NCBI GenBank assembly: GCA_031276585.1
Contig: JAISMT010000026.1
Location: 1 to 7,834 of the forward strand
Direction: 5' to 3'
DNA from: Bifidobacteriaceae bacterium
GTDB taxonomy: Bacteria > Actinomycetota > Actinomycetes > Actinomycetales > WQXJ01
Length of the DNA stretch: 7,834 nucleotides
Below, piece by piece: positions 1-7,021 of the stretch. The translations under genes were made by a program, and so were the position numbers. Within the stretch, counting starts at the first letter, position 1. Every line of letters begins with the position of its first letter. The notes under the pieces are model-generated. The model worked only from the letters and a program-made list of their open reading frames with translations. It was not told where the DNA came from and made no database searches.

Positions 1-448
1 AGGTTTCCCGGGTGACTCGCGAAACTTCAGAACGCAAACGCAAAGCCTGCGCGGGGCCGCTGCGGCGCAAATCTAGGTAACGGTATTTGAGCCGTGTTTC
101 TTCGCCTACCTCGACGTGCCCGTCCAAGGGGAACGGCAGCGGAGCGCAAGAGTTCAACACCACCACTTCTTCCGCCACCAATTCCACCTCGCCGCTGGGC
201 AGCTCCGGGTTCTGGTTCCCTTCCGGCCGGCGGCGCACTGGACCTTTAACCTGTAGCACATATTCGGCACGTAACCGGTGAGCCACCGCCTCATCGTGGA
301 TCACCACTTGGGCCACACCGGAGGCATCCCGCAGGTCAATGAAGGCCACCCCACCGTGGTCTCTCCGGGAAGCCACCCAACCCGCTAGAGTCACGGTTTG
401 GCCAATTTGTTCCGGGCGCAGCGCACCCGCTGCAAAGTTACGTAGCAC
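1..448 (-). CDS. aspS: Aspartyl-tRNA synthetase, N-terminal 149 codons (runs off the left edge)
   Basis: Class II aminoacyl-tRNA synthetase that charges tRNA-Asp in the cytoplasm. Read from a GTG at 448-446, the protein begins [14 protein letters not shown], a normal actinobacterial AspRS start. The anticodon-binding OB fold covers about residues 18-105, with the family segment [19 protein letters not shown] (23-41) and AQVV (46-49), whose Phe and Gln correspond to anticodon contacts in the E. coli enzyme. The linker motif [11 protein letters not shown] follows and leads into the catalytic domain, which lies outside the window. His31 in RRDHGG is the residue associated with non-discriminating enzymes that also make Asp-tRNA-Asn. 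The start lies 11 bases after the hisS stop; an AGGA overlapping that stop (461-458), 9 bases before the GTG, is the only ribosome-binding candidate. Co-transcription with hisS is inferred. The identification is secure and the start is likely. Confidence 0.95.
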   Translation of the reverse strand, partial: MLRNFAAGALRPEQIGQTVTLAGWVASRRDHGGVAFIDLRDASGVAQVVIHDEAVAHRLRAEYVLQVKGPVRRRPEGNQNPELPSGEVELVAEEVVVLNSCAPLPFPLDGHVEVGEETRLKYRYLDLRRSGPAQALRLRSEVSRVTRET

Positions 449-459
449 GGGAGGAAATC

Positions 460-1863
460 CTACGCCCCTTGACTGTCAGTGAATCCCACCACTAGGTCAG
501 CAGCGGGCGGGCGCCAGGTGGTGGCCTCAGCCTCTGCTTGTTCACCCGAACGGATGTCTTTGACCTGATCCACTGGACCAGGAAACCAGACGTAGGGGAT
601 GCCTCGCCGGTCGGCGTAACGGATCTGTTTGCCAAATTTGGCTGCGGTGGGGGCCACTTCCGCTGCTATTCCCCTAGACCGCAAAGTGGCAGCCACTTGG
701 TCCGATGCCGCCCGGTCCGCTTCTTGCCCCACCGCCACTACCACTACCGCCGGTGAAACCCGGGAGGGCACCAGCAAGTCCAGCGCCAAAATACGGCTCA
801 CCAAGCGCGAAACCCCGATCGACAAACCCACGCCAGGGTAGGTCCGCCCCCGGTCAGCCGCCAAAGAATCGTAACGGCCACCGGAACACACCGAACCCAG
901 CGATTCTTGCCCCACCCATAAGGTCTCGTAAACCGACCCGGTGTAGTAATCCAAGCCCCGGGCAATTTTCAGGTCCGCCACCACAGTCCCCGGTAAGCGG
1001 ACGGCAGCGGCCTCCAGTAAACCGGCCAGTTCTTCCAAACCCTGATCTAGCAAGTCTCCTTCCGCACCGTGGGCAGCCGCCAGGCGCCGCACCGCTGGAA
1101 CCACCTGGGCGGCGTCGTCCCCCGAGATCTGCGCCAATTCCAAACAGGCGGCCGCCTGCTGCTGAGTCAACCCTTCTCCTTGCAAAACCGCCGCCACCGC
1201 TGACGGGCCAATCTTGTCGAGTTTGTCGATGCCGCGCAGCACCACATCCACATCGCTAATACCCAAACCTTGGTAAAACCCTTGAGCCAGTTTGCGGTTA
1301 TTGACTAACACTTTGAAGGAGCCCACCCGAAGCGCAGCCAGGGCTTCCGCCATAACCAGCGGTAGTTCTACCTCGTAATGGAACGGCAACTCACCTTGCC
1401 CAATCACGTCTAAATCCGCTTGGGTAAACTCGCGGAAACGCCCGTCTTGAGGCCGTTCTCCCCGCCACACCTTCTGAATTTGATAGCGCTTGAACGGGAA
1501 TTCCAGCCGGTTCGAGTGCTCCAACACGTAGCGAGCTAACGGCACCGTCAGGTCAAAGTGCAGGCCCAACATCTTGGGATCCAAGCCTTCTCCCAGCGTT
1601 GGCTGAGGAACCGATTCCGCGGTATTACCGGTTGGAACTGGAACCGAGGCTTGCAACTCCTGCAAACGCCGCAACACGTAGACCTCTTTGGAGGTTTCAC
1701 CTTTGCGCAGCAACTGTTCCAAAGGCTCTACCGCCCTGGTTTCAATCTCTAAGAAACCGTGGAGGGCAAACTGGCCCCGCAAAATGTCCAAAACGTGGCG
1801 TTCTACCAGGCGTCCCGCTGGAGACCACTCGGGAAACCCAGAGAGAGGACGAGTACCAGCCAT
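460..1863 (-). CDS. hisS: Histidyl-tRNA synthetase, eukaryote/archaea-like variety
   Basis: Class II synthetase, 467 aa, that charges tRNA-His with histidine. Visible motifs: motif 1 region [12 protein letters not shown] (36-47); [13 protein letters not shown] (101-113); motif 2 [13 protein letters not shown] (134-146); the histidine-specific loop ARGLDYYTG (301-309); CSGGRYDSL (326-334); and motif 3 [11 protein letters not shown] (344-354). The C-terminal anticodon-binding domain starts near residue 370 and carries [12 protein letters not shown] and VKDIRSGEQ. Ordinary bacterial HisRS, including that of Mycobacterium and Streptomyces, has an LRPEGT-type segment where this protein has FDLTVP, and a different motif 2 context. 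The FDLTVP and REFxQxDxD patterns match human and archaeal enzymes and the HisRS I recall from Bifidobacterium/Actinomyces. A low-complexity insert occupies about 71-96. ATG at 1863 follows an excellent Shine-Dalgarno. All signature residues are present, so the enzyme should be active. Confidence 0.96.
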   Translation of the reverse strand: MAGTRPLSGFPEWSPAGRLVERHVLDILRGQFALHGFLEIETRAVEPLEQLLRKGETSKEVYVLRRLQELQASVPVPTGNTAESVPQPTLGEGLDPKMLGLHFDLTVPLARYVLEHSNRLEFPFKRYQIQKVWRGERPQDGRFREFTQADLDVIGQGELPFHYEVELPLVMAEALAALRVGSFKVLVNNRKLAQGFYQGLGISDVDVVLRGIDKLDKIGPSAVAAVLQGEGLTQQQAAACLELAQISGDDAAQVVPAVRRLAAAHGAEGDLLDQGLEELAGLLEAAAVRLPGTVVADLKIARGLDYYTGSVYETLWVGQESLGSVCSGGRYDSLAADRGRTYPGVGLSIGVSRLVSRILALDLLVPSRVSPAVVVVAVGQEADRAASDQVAATLRSRGIAAEVAPTAAKFGKQIRYADRRGIPYVWFPGPVDQVKDIRSGEQAEAEATTWRPPAADLVVGFTDSQGA

Positions 1864-1870
1864 CTAGAAA

Positions 1871-1877
1871 CCTCCTT
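1871..1877 (-). promoter_or_regulatory. Ribosome binding site of hisS
   Basis: On the minus strand AAGGAGG is followed by a 7-base spacer and then the ATG at 1863. The match and spacing are near ideal and fix the hisS start. It contrasts with the very weak sites before aspS and rsh in the same block. Confidence 0.85.
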
Positions 1878-1903
1878 GACCACGCGCTTTCTGGAGTCCT
1901 AAG

Positions 1904-1909
1904 GGTATA
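1904..1909 (-). promoter_or_regulatory. Possible -10 element of the hisS-aspS promoter
   Basis: TATACC on the minus strand lies about 40 bases before the hisS ATG and would give a short leader containing the Shine-Dalgarno. It is part of the 8-bp palindrome GGTATACC (1904-1911). I see no convincing -35 hexamer 16-18 bases upstream. The overlapping TACCCT (1907-1902) fits the TANNNT pattern equally well. This is the best candidate in a region that must hold a promoter, but it is weak. Confidence 0.25.
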
Positions 1910-1945
1910 CCGGAGTGTTACTAGCGGCCGCTGCACTGGGGTTTA

Positions 1946-1963
1946 GCGGGTGCCAACACCCGC
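1946..1963. repeat. Perfect 7-bp inverted repeat in the divergent hisS/cyclophilin intergenic region
   Basis: GCGGGTG, loop CCAA, CACCCGC: a perfect, GC-rich dyad in the 162-bp region between two divergent genes. No T-run follows on either strand, and neither flanking gene ends here, so a terminator makes little sense. Its centre lies about 22 bases before the candidate -10 TAGACT of the plus-strand unit, which puts it over the expected -35 region. An operator or activator site is the most attractive reading, but no regulator family is recognised from the bases, and chance is possible in GC-rich DNA. Confidence 0.5.
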
Positions 1964-1976
1964 GTTCCTAGTGGGC

Positions 1977-1982
1977 TAGACT
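1977..1982 (+). promoter_or_regulatory. Candidate -10 element of the cyclophilin-DUF349 unit
   Basis: TAGACT fits the actinobacterial TANNNT pattern and is the same hexamer found just before rsh. Transcription would start near 1989, giving a leader of about 37 bases that contains the Shine-Dalgarno at 2011-2016. No TTGACA-like -35 is visible; the 1946-1963 dyad occupies that position. Confidence 0.4.
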
Positions 1983-2010
1983 TTCCGCGCTGGTTGTTGA
2001 ACCTTTCCCG

Positions 2011-2016
2011 AGGAGG
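2011..2016 (+). promoter_or_regulatory. Ribosome binding site of the cyclophilin gene
   Basis: AGGAGG precedes the ATG at 2026 by 9 bases. It is a strong site and supports this start over any internal one. Confidence 0.8.
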
Positions 2017-2025
2017 AACCCCATC

Positions 2026-2811
2026 ATGGCGAAGCGTAATGCGCGGCGGGAACGTGAGCGCCTTAAGGCTCTAGCCCGCCAAGAGAAGTTAGTTGCCACG
2101 GCCCGGCGGCGCCGCCGGAACCAGATTATTGCTGGGGTTTTGGTAGCTACGTTGGCGGTGGGCGGTGCCGCCACTGCCATCGTGTTTTCCATTTTGAACA
2201 TCAAAGACAACAAGCAGGCCGCTGATCTGCCCACCGACCTACCCACGGCGGACCTCCTCACTGATGAACCCAGTGCGCCGACTCCCCAACCCACCTACAC
2301 GGCGGTACCGGATCCGGCCCTGGCAGAGGGCCGCCAATGGACTGGCTCTATCAGCACTTCAGCGGGCCAACTGGGGATCACCCTGGAAGGTGACCTAGCT
2401 CCCCAAGCCAGTGCCAACTTTATTCAGTTAGCTCGGGATGGCTATTACAACGGCTCATCTTGCCACCGCCTCACCACTGATGGTCTCTGGGTGCTGCAGT
2501 GTGGTTCCCTCACGGGCGACGGCACCGATAATCCGGGGTATCAGTTTGGTCCGCTCGAGAACGTGCCCGCCGATGAGGTCTACCCGGCCGGTACCATTGC
2601 TATGGCTCGGGCGGCCGCCGAAGACTCCCAGGGTTCCCAATTTTTCATTGTTTACCAACCAACCACGCTGCCGGGTGGATACAGTGTCTTTGGACATGTA
2701 ACCTCCGGACTTGAAATTATTGAAGAGGTGGCTGCCGCCGGTACGGCTGACGGCAGTACCGATGGCGCTCCTGCCACCACTGTGACGATTGATGGGATTG
2801 AACTTTCATGA
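2026..2811 (+). CDS. Membrane-anchored cyclophilin-type peptidyl-prolyl cis-trans isomerase
   Basis: A 261-aa protein predicted to speed cis-trans isomerisation of prolyl bonds in exported proteins. A very basic N-terminus (residues 1-32, many Arg/Lys) precedes one hydrophobic segment at about 34-58, then a Pro/Asp/Thr-rich spacer (about 65-98) and a cyclophilin domain (about 104-261). The positive-inside rule places the N-terminus in the cytoplasm and the enzyme domain outside. I see no lipobox and no obvious cleavage site, so a retained anchor is likely. The catalytic Arg is R148 in CHRLTT; VLQCG (156-160) supplies the conserved Gln; GSQFFIVY (193-200) and YSVFGHV follow. The Trp of human CypA is absent and its His126 position is Tyr here, which as I recall is usual for this actinobacterial subfamily (compare Mycobacterium PpiB beside relA). 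The gene ends in an ATGA overlap with the DUF349 gene. Its substrate is unknown; proximity to secF fits an export-linked role. Confidence 0.9.
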   Translation: MAKRNARRERERLKALARQEKLVATARRRRRNQIIAGVLVATLAVGGAATAIVFSILNIKDNKQAADLPTDLPTADLLTDEPSAPTPQPTYTAVPDPALAEGRQWTGSISTSAGQLGITLEGDLAPQASANFIQLARDGYYNGSSCHRLTTDGLWVLQCGSLTGDGTDNPGYQFGPLENVPADEVYPAGTIAMARAAAEDSQGSQFFIVYQPTTLPGGYSVFGHVTSGLEIIEEVAAAGTADGSTDGAPATTVTIDGIELS

Positions 2812-4562
2812 GTACCCCTCCAGACGCCACCGCCACGCCGGTCTCCCCGGTGGACGATGCCGCCGAAACCGCTCCGTTAACCTCAGCCAGCCCCAGCACT
2901 GAGACTAATTTGGATACGGAATTACGTCCCTCCCCCGAGACTGCACCCGAAGCGGAAGTCGAACCAGCGCCACAAGCTACCCCGGAACCGGTGGTTGAAC
3001 CCGAAGCTAGCCCGGCACCAGAACCGGTGGCAGCAGCCGAAGTGACAACGGAGCCAGTAGTGGAAGCCTCAGCTGAGTCCGCGGTTGAACCCGAAGCGGA
3101 GGTGGCAGCCGAACCGGAAGCCTCAGCTGAGTCCGCGGTTGAGCCCGAGGCCACCCCGGCACCAGAACCAGTGGCAGCAGCCGAACCGGAAACGGCAGTG
3201 AAACCACCAGCGCCAGGCCCCCGGCCTATACCGCGGCCGGGGCCTCGACCCAGTAGCGCCGCCCCCCGGCCGGTACTGCCGCCGACACCCCCTACTCACA
3301 CCGACACAGCCATTGAGAAGGCTTCTCAATGGGGCCGGGTAGACCCCGATGGCACTGTGTTTGTGAAGGACGGTAAGTCCGAACGAGCCGTGGGACAATT
3401 CCCGGGAGTGCCCGCCACCGAGGCCCTTGCGCTTTACGCCAAGCGGTTCCTCGATCTTGAAGCGCAGGTGGATTTGTTCGAGGCGCGGGTAGATGGCCTC
3501 ACTCAAAAAGACATTGACCAGACCTTATCCAACCTGAAGCAGGCCTTAGCCGAGCCCGCCGCGGTAGGTGATTTAGACGGGTTGCGAGAAAAATACCGCG
3601 CCGTCAAAGCACACGCAGCAGCAGTGCGCCAGCGGATCGAGGCCGAACGCGCCGAGGCTAAAGCCAAAGCGCTCCAAGAGCGGGTTGCTCTAGTTGAAGA
3701 ATCGGAACAGCTTTCCGAGAAGAACGCCGAACAGATCAACTGGAAGGTGGCGTCTACCCGACTGCGGGAAATCTTAGATATTTGGCGGGAAGCGCAGCGT
3801 TCCGGACCCCGCATTGACCGGGACACGGAAGATGAATTGTGGAAACGGTTTTCCCATGCGCGGGCCGCTTTTGACCGCAAACGGCGCACTTTCTTTACCG
3901 AACTGGATAAACGGCAAGGTGCCACTAAAGCCGTCAAAGAACACATCGTGCAAGAAGCGGAAAAGCTTTCCCAATCGCAGGACTGGGGTAATACCGGCCG
4001 CGAATTCCGCAATTTGATGGACCGGTGGCGGGAAGCTGGCCGCTTGGGAAGGCGGGAAGATGACGCCCTTTGGGAGCGTTTCCGGGCCGCTCAAGACAAG
4101 TTTTTCCAAGCCCGGGATGCCCAACACGCCGCGAATGACGCGGAACGGGAAGCCAACTTGCAGGCCAAACTGGAGATCATTGAAGAAGCCGAAAAGATTC
4201 TGCCCATAACCAGCCTCAAAGCGGCTCGCTCCAAGTTACGTGAACTGCAGGACCGCTGGGACAAAGTGGGGCATGTGCCCCGCAAGGATGTAGACCGGGT
4301 GGAACGCCGTATGAAGGCGGTGGAAGACGCTGTCCGCACGGAGGAAGACCGCAATTGGCGCAAATCCAACCCCGAGACCATTGCGCGCATGAACTCCATG
4401 ACCAGCCAACTGGAAGCCGTGATTGAGGGCTTGGAAAAGAAACTAGTCAAAGTTCAGGCCACCGGCGACCAGACTGCCATCGTGGCACTGCAAGAGGACA
4501 TCAAAGGCCGCAAGCTGATGCTGGAAACCCTGCGCCAATCCGCTCAACGCGGCTGGGAATAG
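2808..4562 (+). CDS. DUF349 repeat protein with a disordered Ala/Pro/Glu-rich N-terminus
   Basis: A 584-aa protein of unknown biochemical function. Residues 1-168 are low complexity (Glu, Pro, Ala, Val, Thr, later PRPxPRPGPRP) and surely disordered. A small conserved segment follows, from WGRVDPDGTVFVKDGKSER (175-193) to about 230, which I recall as typical of actinobacterial members. From there the chain is charged and helical. Three DUF349-like units are visible: about 310-370 (LRxILDIWREAQRSG, then ELWKRFSHARAAFDRKR), about 384-441 (FRNLMDRWREAGRLG, then ALWERFRAAQDKFFQAR) and about 463-520 (LRELQDRWDKVGHVPRKD). The third lacks the LWxRF part and is degenerate. A C-terminal helical segment (about 525-580) looks like a coiled coil. 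There is no signal peptide or membrane segment, so it should be cytoplasmic. Its ATG lies in the cyclophilin stop region (ATGA) with no good Shine-Dalgarno, suggesting translational coupling. The partner and process are unknown. Confidence 0.85.
   Translation: MSTPPDATATPVSPVDDAAETAPLTSASPSTETNLDTELRPSPETAPEAEVEPAPQATPEPVVEPEASPAPEPVAAAEVTTEPVVEASAESAVEPEAEVAAEPEASAESAVEPEATPAPEPVAAAEPETAVKPPAPGPRPIPRPGPRPSSAAPRPVLPPTPPTHTDTAIEKASQWGRVDPDGTVFVKDGKSERAVGQFPGVPATEALALYAKRFLDLEAQVDLFEARVDGLTQKDIDQTLSNLKQALAEPAAVGDLDGLREKYRAVKAHAAAVRQRIEAERAEAKAKALQERVALVEESEQLSEKNAEQINWKVASTRLREILDIWREAQRSGPRIDRDTEDELWKRFSHARAAFDRKRRTFFTELDKRQGATKAVKEHIVQEAEKLSQSQDWGNTGREFRNLMDRWREAGRLGRREDDALWERFRAAQDKFFQARDAQHAANDAEREANLQAKLEIIEEAEKILPITSLKAARSKLRELQDRWDKVGHVPRKDVDRVERRMKAVEDAVRTEEDRNWRKSNPETIARMNSMTSQLEAVIEGLEKKLVKVQATGDQTAIVALQEDIKGRKLMLETLRQSAQRGWE
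3011..3185 (+). repeat. Interleaved near-identical repeats within the DUF349 gene
   Basis: Two repeat families are visible. A 27-base exact match occurs at 3062-3088 and 3116-3142, an offset of 54 bases or 18 codons, encoding EASAESAVE. A 31-base stretch with one mismatch occurs at 3011-3041 and 3155-3185, an offset of 144 bases or 48 codons, encoding SPAPEPVAAAE and TPAPEPVAAAE. Both offsets keep the frame, so unit gain or loss would change only the length of the disordered tail. Near identity at the DNA level, including synonymous sites, points to recent duplication or gene conversion. Confidence 0.85.
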
Positions 4563-4571
4563 AACTCAACT

Positions 4572-4592
4572 CCCAACGTGGTGCCGCTTGGG
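4572..4592. terminator. Weak inverted repeat between the convergent DUF349 and rsh genes
   Basis: CCCAA (4572-4576) pairs with TTGGG (4588-4592). CG at 4577-4578 can pair with CG at 4585-4586 if C4587 bulges, leaving a 6-base loop. It sits in the 31-bp gap between two convergent stop codons, where a bidirectional terminator would be expected. No T-run follows on either strand and the stem is modest, so this is a candidate only. Confidence 0.3.
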
Positions 4593-4593
4593 C

Positions 4594-6903
4594 TCAGACT
4601 GGCTTGTGGGCCGTTCCGGTGATGCGGTAAGCGTCAAATACGCCGTCGACGCGGCGGACGGCACTGAGCACTGCATCTAAGTGAGAGGTATCAGCCAGCT
4701 CGAATACAAACCGGTTGATAGCTACCCGGTCTTTGGTGGTAGAAACCTCAGCTTTGAGGATGTTGACGTGAGCCTCAGACAACGCTTGGGTGACGTCCGA
4801 GAGCAGATGATGCCGATCTAAAGCTTCCACTTGAATTTGCACCAGATAGGCACCTCGGACGTGGTCCCGCCACTCCACCTCTATGAGCCGTTCCGGTGCT
4901 GCCTCAGCCGAAGCCACCAAGTTTGCGCAGTCCTGACGGTGTACCGAAACTCCCGAACCCCGCGTCACAAACCCTTGAATGGCGTCACCTGGTACCGGCG
5001 TGCAACAACGGGCCAACTTGACCCACACGTCATCGTGCCCTTGGACAATGACACCCGGATCAGCTGAACTACTCAACCTAGTGGCGTGCCCCGGTAGTCC
5101 GGGCCGCGTCACCTCGACAATGTCTTCCTCGTTGCCGGCGTCTCCCCCTACCGCTTTGACCAGCTTCTCTGTCATCGAGTGGGCTGAATAGCGCCCCTCC
5201 CCCACCGCAGCGTATAAAGCGGAAACGTCCGCAAAACGCAGTTCATTGGCCAGAGCCACCAATGACTCATGCGACATCAAACGTTGCAACGGCAAATGCT
5301 GCTTCCGGATTTCTTTACCAATCAGATCCCGGCCCCGCTCCACCGATTCCTCACGGCGTTCCCGGGTAAACCACTGGCGGATCTTATTGCGCGCCCGGGG
5401 AGATTTCACAAAAGCGAGCCAATCCCGGGAAGGACCCTGATCCGGGGATTTAGAGGTGAAAATCTCCACCACGTCACCGGTCTGCAATTCGGTATCTAAA
5501 GCCACTAAACGGGAATTGACCCGGGCCCCCACCGTATGGTGACCTACTTCAGTGTGGACGGCATAAGCAAAGTCAACCGGTGTAGCAGCGGCCGGCAGCG
5601 CTAACACGTCACCCTTAGGGGTAAATACGTAAACCTCAGAACTACCAATCTCATAACGCAACGAATCCAAGAATTCACCTGGATCTTGCGTCTCACGCTG
5701 CCATTCCACTAGTTGACGTAACCAATCCATCTCAGTCACACCGGTACCGGAAGGATTTTTAGAGTTCACGCCTTCTTTGTATTTCCAGTGGGCAGCCACA
5801 CCATAGACACTGCGCCGGTGCATCTCATGGGTTCGGATTTGAATTTCTACCGGCTTACCGGATGGCCCTATCACCGTAGTGTGCAGTGATTGGTACATGT
5901 TGAATTTAGGCATAGCGATGTAATCTTTGAACCGCCCTGGCACTGGGTTCCACCGCGCGTGCATAGCTCCTAATGCGGCATAACAATCCCGTACCGTATC
6001 TACTAAAATCCGAACTCCCACCAAGTCATAGATATCCGCGAAGTCACGGCCCCGAACAATCATTTTCTGGTAAATGGAGTAATAGTGTTTAGGCCGTCCG
6101 GTCACTATCGCTTTAATCTTGGAAGTTCTTAGATCCGCTTTGACCTGTTCCGATACCACCCGCAAGTATTCCTCACGAGCCGGAGCCCGCTCGGCTACCA
6201 CCCGGACCACTTCCTCGTAGACCCGGGGATGCAAGGTAGCGAAAGATAGGTCTTCTAGCTCCCACTTGATGGTGTTCATACCCAACCGGTGAGCCAGAGG
6301 TGCATAAATTTCTAACGTTTCGCGGGCTTTTTTCTCTGCAGCGGCGGACGGGACGTATTTCCACGTACGGGCGTTATGCAAGCGGTCCGCCAATTTAATC
6401 AGCAATACCCGAATATCTTTGGCAGTGGCCACCACCATTTTGCGCACCGTCTCAGATTGAGCCGCATCACCGAACACCACTTTGTCTAGTTTGGTTACAC
6501 CATCCACCAACAGTGCAATCTCATCCCCAAACTCTTCTTTGAGATCTTCCAAGGAATACGGCGTGTCCTCTACCGTGTCATGCAGCAAAGCCGCCGCCAA
6601 AGTTGAAGGCGTGAGTCCCAGTTCCGCCAAGATAGTAGCTACCGCTACCGGGTGGGTGATGTACGGTTCACCATTCTTGCGCCGCTGACCTTCGTGGACC
6701 CGCTCTGCCACAGCGTAAGCACGCTCCACTAGTTCCGTAGACGCTTTGGGGTGAGAGGCCCGTAAACCCGCTAACACCGGCTCCAATGCGGCCGGAGTAG
6801 CGGGATGAGTTCTAAAGCCGGGTAACCAAGACAGGGGCCCCGTATGGCTGCTGACTTCGGGTGCCGCAGTGCGGTCTGCGGTGGTGGTGTCAGCGTCTGC
6901 CAT
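4594..6903 (-). CDS. rel: Bifunctional (p)ppGpp synthetase/hydrolase (RelA/SpoT homologue, Rel)
   Basis: Long RSH protein, 769 aa, that makes (p)ppGpp from GTP/GDP and ATP on starved ribosomes and also hydrolyses it. The HD hydrolase domain has H84 (ITHP), H108-D109, E112-D113 (LLHDTVEDT) and D173/N177 (LADRLHN), so the hydrolase centre is intact. The synthetase domain has YDLVGVRI, R324-F-K-D327 and VEIQIRT (352-358). RxKD is the charge signature of bifunctional Rel; synthetase-only RelA has ExDD. A TGS domain follows at about 423-485, then a helical region, the conserved-cysteine domain (C633, C634, then HRQDC 655-659) and a C-terminal ACT domain from about 685. Length and order are complete. 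ATG 6903 must be the first codon of the frame: an in-frame TAG lies four codons upstream. There is no Shine-Dalgarno and translation is probably leaderless. The link with apt is conserved in actinobacteria. Confidence 0.97.
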   Translation of the reverse strand: MADADTTTADRTAAPEVSSHTGPLSWLPGFRTHPATPAALEPVLAGLRASHPKASTELVERAYAVAERVHEGQRRKNGEPYITHPVAVATILAELGLTPSTLAAALLHDTVEDTPYSLEDLKEEFGDEIALLVDGVTKLDKVVFGDAAQSETVRKMVVATAKDIRVLLIKLADRLHNARTWKYVPSAAAEKKARETLEIYAPLAHRLGMNTIKWELEDLSFATLHPRVYEEVVRVVAERAPAREEYLRVVSEQVKADLRTSKIKAIVTGRPKHYYSIYQKMIVRGRDFADIYDLVGVRILVDTVRDCYAALGAMHARWNPVPGRFKDYIAMPKFNMYQSLHTTVIGPSGKPVEIQIRTHEMHRRSVYGVAAHWKYKEGVNSKNPSGTGVTEMDWLRQLVEWQRETQDPGEFLDSLRYEIGSSEVYVFTPKGDVLALPAAATPVDFAYAVHTEVGHHTVGARVNSRLVALDTELQTGDVVEIFTSKSPDQGPSRDWLAFVKSPRARNKIRQWFTRERREESVERGRDLIGKEIRKQHLPLQRLMSHESLVALANELRFADVSALYAAVGEGRYSAHSMTEKLVKAVGGDAGNEEDIVEVTRPGLPGHATRLSSSADPGVIVQGHDDVWVKLARCCTPVPGDAIQGFVTRGSGVSVHRQDCANLVASAEAAPERLIEVEWRDHVRGAYLVQIQVEALDRHHLLSDVTQALSEAHVNILKAEVSTTKDRVAINRFVFELADTSHLDAVLSAVRRVDGVFDAYRITGTAHKPV

Positions 6904-6909
6904 GAACCA

Positions 6910-6915
6910 AGTCTA
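6910..6915 (-). promoter_or_regulatory. -10 element of a probable leaderless rsh promoter
   Basis: On the minus strand TAGACT is followed by six bases (TGGTTC) and then the rsh ATG. This spacing would place the transcription start on the A of the ATG. Nothing in the preceding 25 bases resembles a Shine-Dalgarno; the nearest, AAGGTG, is about 28 bases away. Leaderless mRNAs with TANNNT 6-8 bases before the start codon are common in actinobacteria. No clear -35 is seen. Confidence 0.6.
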
Positions 6916-6949
6916 GGACGGCACGCAAGTCACCTTGAGACTTCCAGGT

Positions 6950-6971
6950 GGGGAGGTCTTCGGTGGACCCC
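6950..6971. terminator. Hairpin in the apt-rsh intergenic region
   Basis: On the plus strand GGTC (6955-6958) pairs with GACC (6966-6969) around the loop TTCGGTG, and with A6954 bulged the stem extends by GG/CC (6952-6953 with 6970-6971). It lies about 50 bases after the apt stop and 35 bases before the proposed rsh -10. It could end or attenuate the secF-apt transcript before rsh, but it lacks a T-run on the minus strand. The remaining intergenic bases show nothing else I can name. Confidence 0.3.
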
Positions 6972-7021
6972 AAACAACCGAAATTCAGCTCAAACGTCAA
7001 AGCTTCACCGTCCTTAGTACT

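Noticed and set aside
705..1259. Plus-strand open frame of 184 codons, very Pro/Arg-rich
   Set aside because: It lies wholly antisense to hisS, has a composition typical of the reverse strand of a GC-rich gene, and has no recognisable motif.
1864..2025. T-box or riboswitch leader for hisS
   Set aside because: The probable leader is only about 35 bases, with no specifier loop or T-box sequence; the 7-bp dyad alone is not such a structure.
2140..2811. Degenerate, inactive cyclophilin because the Trp and His of CypA are missing
   Set aside because: The catalytic Arg, the Gln and the GSQFF core are present, and as I recall these substitutions are usual in membrane-anchored actinobacterial homologues.
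2717..3154. Minus-strand open frame with Ser/Gly/Ala/Thr repeats resembling a surface protein
   Set aside because: It is the mirror of the repetitive acidic tail of the DUF349 gene; the repeats come from that coding sequence and no start signal supports it.
3011..3185. CRISPR-like or intergenic repeat array
   Set aside because: The repeats keep the reading frame inside a protein gene, have no regular unique spacers and are not palindromic.
4090..4450. Minus-strand open frame of 119 codons antisense to the DUF349 gene
   Set aside because: It is Ser/Arg-rich shadow coding with no motif and no ribosome binding site, overlapping well-supported helical DUF349 sequence on the other strand.
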